From Patescibacteria group bacterium (GTDB lineage: Bacteria > Patescibacteriota > Minisyncoccia > Minisyncoccales > CG1-02-41-26), in assembly GCA_018830365.1 (NCBI GenBank), contig JAHJSK010000073.1:1-7147 (forward strand): a stretch of 7,147 bases of DNA, given 5' to 3'. The notes below the pieces were generated by a model that had not been told where the DNA came from, searched no databases, and saw only the letters and a list, made by a program, of their open reading frames with translations. Shown in pieces: positions 1-5,360 of the stretch. The stretch's first letter is position 1, and every line of letters begins with the position of its first letter. Made by a program: the position numbers and the translations under genes.

Positions 1-56
1 ACCCTGTTAAATTTCCTTTCAGAAATTTTACTTTCAGTAAAATTATTTAACAGGGT
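1..56. repeat. Bulged hairpin with ACCCTGTTAAAT inverted ends
   Basis: Bases 1-12 (ACCCTGTTAAAT) are the exact reverse complement of 45-56. Inside, 24-31 (AATTTTAC) pairs with 37-44 (GTAAAATT) around the loop TTTCA. On the 3' side the two arms are contiguous, so the structure is one long stem with an 11-base bulge on the 5' side. There is no T-run after it on the + strand, so a rightward terminator is unlikely. The same 12-mer recurs at 4013-4024, which suggests a dispersed genomic repeat. The element may extend left of the window. Confidence 0.7.
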
Positions 57-86
57 AAAGGTCGAAATTTAACAAAAAAATTAACA

Positions 87-133
87 GGTAGGACATTTCT
101 AAATTGCTGGGGGTAGGACATTTCTAAATTGCT
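87..133. repeat. Two 22-bp direct repeats, 25-bp period
   Basis: Bases 87-108 and 112-133 are identical over 22 bp. Both begin GGTAGGACATTTC and end AAATTGCT, and they are separated by GGG. Repeated binding sites at this spacing are known at the ends of some insertion sequences, such as the IS21 family, and also as operators. No transposase gene is in the window. The downstream edge abuts a TTGACA hexamer (134-139) and lies just before the likely promoter of the next gene, so a regulator binding site is equally possible. Confidence 0.65.
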
Positions 134-154
134 TTGACACGGATTACTAAAACA

Positions 155-184
155 TTGACATTGTTGCAGATAATTTGTTAAAAT
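155..184 (+). promoter_or_regulatory. Putative sigma-70-type promoter for the amidase-like operon
   Basis: A perfect -35 hexamer TTGACA (155-160) is followed after 18 bases by TAAAAT (179-184), a 5 of 6 match to TATAAT. A second TTGACA at 134-139 has no matching -10 at a usable distance. The first gene begins about 100 bases downstream, leaving a leader of roughly 95 bases. That leader contains a weak CCGG/CCGG hairpin (about 213-227) but no recognised riboswitch. Confidence 0.5.
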
Positions 185-285
185 AATAAAAGAAATCGAA
201 ATTTTAACCAATCCGGCTATTTACCGGTCAGAGGAAAAATAAAGGTCGATTCCCCTAAAGATGAAATTACGAAATTAAAAAAATT

Positions 286-1437
286 ATGATGAAAGAAAAA
301 ATTAAATGGATAAAGATTGCCGAAAAAAAGATTTCCATTATTACTATCGGTATTGTTTTACTGATCGGAAGCTATTTATTAGTATTGTCTGACGGTGCTT
401 TTGCTAAAAAAGGAACAATTGTTAATCCCGAAGATCGAATAGAAATTCAATCTGTGGTTCAAGAAGTACTCCAGGGAGAAGTTCAAAAGAAGATAAAAAC
501 TAAAGAGGAAAGTGTAAAAGAAGCAAAAGAATTGTTAAAGAGATATCCCAACCTTGATTCAATGATTAAAGGAATTCTTGAGAAGGGTATTGAAACTGGA
601 AATATACCGGTTATTGTAAGTTGTGATTCTAATTTAACTTTCGGGGAAATAGAAATTCTTCAGAAAAATAAAGCAAAAATAGAGGTGACAGAAAGCAGGG
701 TTTGTAAATATGAAACAGGTCCCTCGGAGGAAGGAATCTATACACATCTTTTCACCTTGATTAAAAAAGGAAAGGAGTGGGAAGCCGAGAAATTTGAAGA
801 TGGTACCGAGGTTAAGGGTGAGCTTTTAACAAAGGATGTTAAAAAATTATTACCAGTTCTATCTCCGGAGGAAGCGGTAAAAAATCAGAAAATCGAAGAA
901 CAAAGAATTAAGAAAGAGAGTATCTCAACAATGAGTAGTTCCTATACTTATAATCGAAACAATGCTGCTTGGTATGGTAGTTATTACGCAATAAATCCTA
1001 ATTCTTCTTTTCGATATTGGCCTGATGCTGACTGCACTAATTTTATTTCTCAAGCTGTCTGGTATGGAAATTGGCCGATGGTGGGTTGGTGGCCAGATAA
1101 ATATTCTACTGCTGTTTGGTGGTATGCCTTTGGTTGGCCAAATACTCAAAGTTATACTTGGACAAGTGCACACTATTGGTGGTGGTTTACTTATAATCGT
1201 CCTCGTGGATATTTGACTTCCGATGGTTGTAGCCTCCAAAATGGAGATATAGTTCAAAGAGATAGGGAGCCAAATGGATATATTGATCACTCCACGATCG
1301 TAACTTATAAAAATGGGTGTGATATTCGAATTTCTTATCATACGCCAAATACTCGAAATAGATCGCTTTGGGATTTTATGAGTCAATATCCAAGTGCAAA
1401 TTTTTATGGTTGGCGATTATATGATTCTGGAAATTAA
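286..1437 (+). CDS. Secreted amidase domain-containing protein (Amidase_6-like)
   Basis: This is a probable exported cell-wall or peptide hydrolase. A lysine-rich start is followed by a hydrophobic segment (residues 17-36) and an AFA|KK signal-peptidase-like site near residue 40. Residues 41-215 form a charged, helix-prone region with no domain I recognise. Residues 220-383 resemble the putative amidase domain Amidase_6: YNRNNAAWYGSYYA, then DCTNFISQ with candidate nucleophile Cys250, GDIVQRD near 320, DHSTIVT with candidate catalytic His335, and ISYHT near 349-353. The domain carries 15 tryptophans. Family members usually have GGDCTNF, but here it is DADCTNF. ATG 286 and ATG 289 are adjacent and neither has a clear ribosome binding site. 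The gene lies 16 bases upstream of the next one, probably as one operon. The catalytic assignment rests on motif resemblance, and the substrate is unknown. Confidence 0.82.
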   Translation: MMKEKIKWIKIAEKKISIITIGIVLLIGSYLLVLSDGAFAKKGTIVNPEDRIEIQSVVQEVLQGEVQKKIKTKEESVKEAKELLKRYPNLDSMIKGILEKGIETGNIPVIVSCDSNLTFGEIEILQKNKAKIEVTESRVCKYETGPSEEGIYTHLFTLIKKGKEWEAEKFEDGTEVKGELLTKDVKKLLPVLSPEEAVKNQKIEEQRIKKESISTMSSSYTYNRNNAAWYGSYYAINPNSSFRYWPDADCTNFISQAVWYGNWPMVGWWPDKYSTAVWWYAFGWPNTQSYTWTSAHYWWWFTYNRPRGYLTSDGCSLQNGDIVQRDREPNGYIDHSTIVTYKNGCDIRISYHTPNTRNRSLWDFMSQYPSANFYGWRLYDSGN

Positions 1438-1453
1438 ATTAAAATAGAGAGTG

Positions 1454-1945
1454 ATGAGCAAGATAGTAATTATTACATTGATTCTGGCGATACTTGTAAT
1501 TTGTTCTCCGTTTATTCTTAATTTTTTTGAGAGGATACATATTTACACTTTTAGACTGGGATGGTTAAGAGGAGAAGAGACAAAAGAAAAATTGATTGAA
1601 AAGTATATAGAAGGACTAAAAACAGGAAATAACCAAATAATTGAAAAATTGGTTCCAAAAAGCCATGAAACAACAAAAGCAATTCAGGAGAAGATAGAGA
1701 AATTTAGTAAAGCCAATTTTGATAATATAGAAATTTACTATGGAGGAAAGCCTCAACCACTAGAGATTGACATTAAAAATATCAGATTAAAAAATGAAGA
1801 AGTAGTTTCCGATGAGATTTGGATAGAAAAAGATTGTCATCAATATCCAGGAATATTAGAATGCAAAAAATGGTATCTTATAACGGGGACCATAAAGGAA
1901 AAGTATCAACCAATTCCTCCGGTTATTAAATTAGAAAGGGATTAG
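1454..1945 (+). CDS. Small membrane-anchored protein of unknown function
   Basis: I do not recognise this protein. A single hydrophobic N-terminal segment (about residues 4-24 from the ATG) is followed by a soluble, lysine- and glutamate-rich domain. The stretch LIEKYIEGLKTGNNQIIEKL, then a beta-rich half with Cys at the DCHQYP and LECKKW positions, loosely recalls small NTF2-like extracytoplasmic domains, but this is only an impression. GTG at 1451 is in frame immediately before ATG 1454. I prefer the ATG, with GAGAG at 1447-1451 as a possible close ribosome binding site. The gene starts 16 bases after the amidase-like gene ends and is followed by a strong terminator, so the two probably form a bicistronic unit. 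A partner, inhibitor or anchor of the amidase-like protein is possible but unproven. Confidence 0.75.
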   Translation: MSKIVIITLILAILVICSPFILNFFERIHIYTFRLGWLRGEETKEKLIEKYIEGLKTGNNQIIEKLVPKSHETTKAIQEKIEKFSKANFDNIEIYYGGKPQPLEIDIKNIRLKNEEVVSDEIWIEKDCHQYPGILECKKWYLITGTIKEKYQPIPPVIKLERD

Positions 1946-1962
1946 AGAAAGAATAATTAACT

Positions 1963-1997
1963 AGCAATAACAGATACTATCAGTATCTGTTATTGCT
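1963..1997 (+). terminator. Intrinsic terminator after the amidase-like operon
   Basis: A perfect 16-bp stem pairs AGCAATAACAGATACT (1963-1978) with 1982-1997 around a 3-base loop (ATC), ending in TTTT. It starts 18 bases after the stop of the small membrane protein gene. The stem is not GC-rich, but its length and position make termination the most likely role. Confidence 0.75.
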
Positions 1998-2048
1998 TTT
2001 GTGGATTTTACCCTTAAAAGTGAAAGAAAATCAGAATTTTTGATTTTT

Positions 2049-2078
2049 CCGCCGAAGGTAGGCTTTTCGGTAGGCGGG
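2049..2078. repeat. GC-rich palindromic repeat CCGCCGAA...TTCGG-TAGGCGG
   Basis: In an AT-rich spacer, CCGCC (2049-2053) can pair with GGCGG (2073-2077), or alternatively CCGAA (2052-2056) with TTCGG (2066-2070). The heptamer GGTAGGC also occurs twice with a 12-bp period (2057-2063, 2069-2075). Its composition differs strongly from its surroundings, which fits a dispersed palindromic repeat unit. It lies between the terminator and murJ and could also affect the murJ leader transcript. Confidence 0.5.
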
Positions 2079-2185
2079 TAAAGAAGAGGTGGAAGGTCCG
2101 ATTCCTTCCGCGCCCACACTTTATGCTCTTTTAGAAACAACAAAGATATTCAAAAAATCCACGCGGTTTTAATTAAAAATTTTTA

Positions 2186-3871
2186 ATGACAATTACTAAA
2201 ATTTTAAACTCTCAAACAAAAACAATTACTTTCGCGGCTTTTTTGCTTTTTCTTTCAGGTCTTTTTAGTCGGTTTTTGGGCTTGCTTCGGGACAATCTTT
2301 TGGCAAATCTTTTTATTAAGCAAGAGACCGATATTTATTTCGCGGCTTTTTTGCTCCCTGATTTTCTTTATGGAATTTTAATCACAGGAGGCATTGTCGC
2401 CGCTTTTTTACCAGTTTTTGCGGAAAATTTTAAAAGCGGTTATTCTCAAGCTCGAGCTTTAACAAATAATATTTTTACAATTTTTTTTATTGCTTTAATT
2501 TTAATTTCTCTGATTTTAGTCATTTTTGCTCCTGTTTTTGTCAGCATTATTACTCCCGGTTTTTCTGAAAGCCAGCAAGCAATGATGATTATTTTGACAA
2601 GGATAATGTGCTTGAGTCCGGTTCTTTTGGGAATTTCTTCAATTTTTTCCAGCATTCTTCAGTATTTTAATTTATTTTGGGCAGTGGCTCTGGCTCCGAT
2701 TTTTTACAATTTTGGCATTATTTTCGGTATTTTATTTTTTGCTCCAATTTTTGGTTTAAAAGGATTGGCATTAGGAATTATTCTGGGAGCTTTTCTGCAT
2801 CTTTTAATTCAAATTTTTCCTCTTTCTAAAAAAGGTTTTTTGCCTTGTTTTTCTTTTGATTTTAAATCCTCTTTTTCTTCTTTGAAAAAAATCTTAAAAT
2901 TGATGATTCCCAGAACCATTGGGGCGGCGGCTTATAATTTAAATTTGATTATTATTACCGCTATTGCCTCCACTCTTTCTGCTGGCGCAATCAGTGTTTT
3001 TAATTTTTCCAATAATTTGCAATATCTGCCAATAGGATTGATTGGCGTTTCCTTTGCAATGGCAAGTTTTCCTTTATTTTCCCAAATTTTTGTGGAAAAA
3101 AATAAAGAAAAATTCTCCCAGACATTTTCCGCGACTTTCTCGCGAATTCTTTTTTTAATTATTCCTTTGAGCATTTTAATTTTTCTTTTTCGCTTTCAAT
3201 TAGTTAAATTAATTTTTGGTTTTTCTTTCTTGGGAAATGGTCATTTTGGCTTGGAGCAAATAAAATTAACCGCGGCTTCACTCGGAATTTTTTCTTTTTC
3301 TTTGTTTGCCGCTTGCTTAATACCTTTTTTGGCACGGGTTTTTTATTCTATTCAAAACACAAAAACCCCTGTTAAGATTGCGATTTTGTCTGTGTTTTTA
3401 AATATAATTTTTTGTTATTTTTTTATTTGGCTTTTAAATTTTCCTAATTTTTTTCAAGAGACAATAGTTTCTTTTTTAAATCTTAAAAACATTAAAGATA
3501 TTTCTGTTATTGCTTTGCCTTTGGCTCTTTCTATTTCAACAATCTTTCAATTTTTCCTGCTTATTTTAACGCTAAAAAAGAAACTGAAATTTTTAGAGTT
3601 CTCTGAAATTTATTCTTCTACAAAAAAAATTTTAGTAGCAAGTTTGCTAATGGCTGTCTTAATTTATTTTGTTTTAAATGTTTTTGCTTTGTTCGCAAAC
3701 GCAAACACCGCAATGGGGCTTTTTCTGCAATTATTATTAGCTTCAATATCAGCTCTTTTTTCTTATTTTATTTTTTCTTATTTACTAAAATTAAAAGAAC
3801 AGAAAATAATTTGCGCCTTTTTAAAAACACAATTTAAAAAAAGCGAAAATACAGTTCGCGACTCAAGCTAA
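2186..3871 (+). CDS. murJ: Lipid II flippase MurJ (MviN family)
   Basis: MurJ moves lipid-linked peptidoglycan precursor (lipid II) across the cytoplasmic membrane. The 561-residue protein is almost entirely hydrophobic helices, in keeping with the usual 14-helix MOP-superfamily fold and length. The N-terminal family signature is clear: SRFLGLLRDNLLANLF (residues 28-43, with Arg29 and Arg35), TDIYFAAFLLPD (48-59) and a GGIVAAFLPVF segment (68-78). ARVFYSIQNTKTPVKI (383-398) matches the conserved R-x-F/Y-Y-A-x-x-x-T-x-x-P region. The Arg that follows PNLL in E. coli MurJ is not present (LPDFLYG here). ATG 2186 is the first in-frame start before the signature. It lies within the palindrome TTAAAAATTTTTAA (2173-2186), and no Shine-Dalgarno site is visible. 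The gene stands alone between two strong hairpins. Confidence 0.95.
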   Translation: MTITKILNSQTKTITFAAFLLFLSGLFSRFLGLLRDNLLANLFIKQETDIYFAAFLLPDFLYGILITGGIVAAFLPVFAENFKSGYSQARALTNNIFTIFFIALILISLILVIFAPVFVSIITPGFSESQQAMMIILTRIMCLSPVLLGISSIFSSILQYFNLFWAVALAPIFYNFGIIFGILFFAPIFGLKGLALGIILGAFLHLLIQIFPLSKKGFLPCFSFDFKSSFSSLKKILKLMIPRTIGAAAYNLNLIIITAIASTLSAGAISVFNFSNNLQYLPIGLIGVSFAMASFPLFSQIFVEKNKEKFSQTFSATFSRILFLIIPLSILIFLFRFQLVKLIFGFSFLGNGHFGLEQIKLTAASLGIFSFSLFAACLIPFLARVFYSIQNTKTPVKIAILSVFLNIIFCYFFIWLLNFPNFFQETIVSFLNLKNIKDISVIALPLALSISTIFQFFLLILTLKKKLKFLEFSEIYSSTKKILVASLLMAVLIYFVLNVFALFANANTAMGLFLQLLLASISALFSYFIFSYLLKLKEQKIICAFLKTQFKKSENTVRDSS

Positions 3872-3910
3872 AAATTAAACTAAAACTAAAACTAAAAATC
3901 AAACTAAAAA
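3868..3910. repeat. Degenerate 6-bp tandem repeat (TAAAAC-like)
   Basis: Immediately after the last murJ codons, units TTAAAC, TAAAAC, TAAAAC, TAAAAA, TCAAAC and TAAAAA follow one another (3875-3910), running into the left arm of the large hairpin. It looks like slippage-derived low-complexity DNA and has no visible coding role. Confidence 0.6.
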
Positions 3911-3962
3911 TCCTGTCGGTTATTCAGGCGATCGTGGTTTTAACCGACAGGATTTTTAGTTT
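3901..3962. terminator. Bidirectional terminator between convergent murJ and ftsW
   Basis: Bases 3901-3922 and 3941-3962 are perfect reverse complements over 22 bp, with an 18-base loop (3923-3940). The core TCCTGTCGGTTA is GC-richer and each arm ends in ATTTTT on its own exit strand, giving T-runs for both directions. It lies 30 bases after the murJ stop and about 95 bases beyond the ftsW stop, exactly where two convergent transcripts must end. Confidence 0.8.
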
Positions 3963-3963
3963 C

Positions 3964-4056
3964 CCTCGCTTACTCCACCAAACGAGGCTTCGCTTGAAAA
4001 TAAACCCCAGACATTTAACAGGGTGAATTTTTGTTTTTACTCGCTCCGTTTGAAAA
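3964..4056. repeat. Spacer beyond ftsW with weak hairpin and dispersed 12-mer
   Basis: CCTCG (3964-3968) pairs with CGAGG (3983-3987) in a weak 5-bp stem. ATTTAACAGGGT (4013-4024) is an exact copy of 45-56 near the window start. CGCTTGAAAA (about 3991-4000) is partly echoed by CCGTTTGAAAA (about 4047-4057). No open reading frame is convincing here. It appears to be composed of short dispersed repeats. Confidence 0.45.
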
Positions 4057-5187
4057 TCAAGTTTGCTTTGAAATGTTAAACAATATCCCCACACCAATCA
4101 TTTCTACTATTAAGTGCGAAGCGCCATAACTAAAAAACGGCAAAGGTATGCCAGCCAAAGGAAGAATTCCAATAATTCCGCTGATATTTGCGAATGCCTG
4201 AAAGCACAGCCAAAAAGTTATTCCTATTCCTAAAAGTTTCGCGAATTCAGTTTTGGAATTCAATGCTATTTTCATTCCCTTCCAAGCAAAAAAAACAAAA
4301 AGTAAAATTAAAAATGCGCAACCCAAAAATCCGGTTTCTTCGCCAATAATAGCAAAAATTGAGTCAGTCATTGAGTGCGGCAAAAAACCAAACTTTTGCC
4401 TGCTCAAACTTAATCCAAACATTTCCCCTATTCCCCATAATTTGCCAGAACCAATAGCGATAAATGATTGCTTTAATTGATAGCCAATTCCCAATGGATC
4501 TATTTGAGAATCAAAAAGAGGCAAGACCCGATTCAATCTATAAGGCGAGATTTTTATTAAAACAACAGCCAAAGCGCTGCTGGTTAAAATCAAAAAAAAA
4601 GAGTGCCACCAAGGAGTGCGGCTTGCAAAATAAACCACAAAAGAAGTTAAAAAAATTATGACGAAAGTGCTAAAATCAGGCTGGCTAATCAAAATAACAG
4701 CCAAAGTTCCTGTCATAATTATAAAAGCCGCGAAAACTTGCCAATTATTTTTTTTAGATTTTTTTTTGTCTTCCAATTTGCCAGAAAGCCAAGAACAAAC
4801 ATAAAGCAAAAAAGTAATTTTTAAAAACTCTGACGGCTGAAAGGAAATCGGACCTAAATACAGCCACCGTTTCGCTCCTTGAATTTCAGGACTAAGCGCT
4901 GAAAAGCCCACTAAAATCAAAAAAAATAAATTTAGAACGAGCAAAAAAAAACTGGCTTTTTTTAAAAAATTTAAATTTAATTTATAAAAAATAAAAGCCG
5001 CAAGAATGCCGGGAATAAAACCAAACAATAATTGATGCAAACCATAATGCCAGCCATTTCCATGCCTTTCCAAAGAATAAGGAAAAGAAACTGAAAAAAC
5101 CATAAAAAGACCCCAACCAGCCAAAAAAATTATAATGCCTAGCAGAAAATAATCAATTTGTTTATTTTTATAATTTTGGAATTCCAT
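4057..5187 (-). CDS. ftsW: Peptidoglycan glycosyltransferase FtsW (SEDS family)
   Basis: SEDS proteins polymerise glycan strands from lipid II in the membrane. FtsW does so at the division septum with a partner class B penicillin-binding protein, which is not in this window. The 376-residue protein has about ten hydrophobic segments. Family motifs appear in order: GAKRWLYLGPISFQPSE (104-120), SQPDFST (168-174, usually QPDLGT), YQLKQSFIAIGSG (236-248), GFLPHSMTDSIFAIIGEE (267-284, with the conserved Asp275) and LPLAGIPLPFFSYGAS (342-357). RodA is the alternative. I prefer FtsW because murD lies just upstream, but motifs alone do not settle it. ATG 5187 gives the normal N-terminus. It lies inside the first copy of a 92-bp tandem duplication and has no clear ribosome binding site. 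It is probably co-transcribed with murD across a 173-base spacer. Confidence 0.9.
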   Translation of the reverse strand: MEFQNYKNKQIDYFLLGIIIFLAGWGLFMVFSVSFPYSLERHGNGWHYGLHQLLFGFIPGILAAFIFYKLNLNFLKKASFFLLVLNLFFLILVGFSALSPEIQGAKRWLYLGPISFQPSEFLKITFLLYVCSWLSGKLEDKKKSKKNNWQVFAAFIIMTGTLAVILISQPDFSTFVIIFLTSFVVYFASRTPWWHSFFLILTSSALAVVLIKISPYRLNRVLPLFDSQIDPLGIGYQLKQSFIAIGSGKLWGIGEMFGLSLSRQKFGFLPHSMTDSIFAIIGEETGFLGCAFLILLFVFFAWKGMKIALNSKTEFAKLLGIGITFWLCFQAFANISGIIGILPLAGIPLPFFSYGASHLIVEMIGVGILFNISKQT

Positions 5188-5359
5188 AAAATTTAAAATT
5201 TAAAATTATTTCCAAAATTACACAACAATTTACATTGAAAAATATAATGAAAAATTGTTTTATAATTTTGGAATTCCATAAAATTTAAAATTTAAAATTA
5301 TTTCCAAAATTACACAACAATTTACATTGAAAAATATAATGAAAAATTGTTTTATAATT
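5166..5359. repeat. Exact 92-bp tandem duplication spanning the ftsW start
   Basis: Bases 5166-5257 and 5258-5349 are identical. The first 10 bases of a third copy follow (5350-5359), ending 1 base before the murD stop codon. Copy 1 holds the ftsW start and codons 1-7, so copy 2 carries a second ATG (at 5279 on the minus strand). Because 92 is not a multiple of three, the copied start is out of frame with ftsW. Each copy also contains a three-unit TAAAATT heptamer run. Perfect identity suggests a recent event, or an assembly error. Confidence 0.95.
5193..5279 (-). other. Possible 28-codon decoy reading frame upstream of ftsW
   Basis: Starting at the duplicated ATG, this frame begins MEFQNYK exactly like FtsW, then diverges and stops at TAA 5 bases before the ftsW ATG. 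It arises from the 92-bp duplication, so it is unlikely to be a selected gene. If ribosomes use the copied initiation region, it could either divert initiation from ftsW or couple translation to it through termination close to the true start. Confidence 0.3.
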
Positions 5360-5360
5360 A

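Noticed and set aside
87..133. CRISPR array
   Set aside because: There are only two repeats with a 3-base gap, no spacers and no cas genes.
925..1386. 153-residue open frame on the minus strand inside the amidase-like gene
   Set aside because: It is antisense to a well-supported coding region with family motifs, and its translation is Ile/Ser/Pro-rich without any domain.
2044..2116. Complete tRNA gene
   Set aside because: Only a T-arm-like end is present. The acceptor 5' strand, D arm and anticodon arm cannot be drawn.
1961..2143. 60-residue minus-strand frame over the terminator and palindromic repeat
   Set aside because: It consists of the hairpin sequences read through, with no family resemblance.
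4253..4661. Plus-strand frames opposite ftsW
   Set aside because: They are antisense shadows of a clearly recognised membrane protein.
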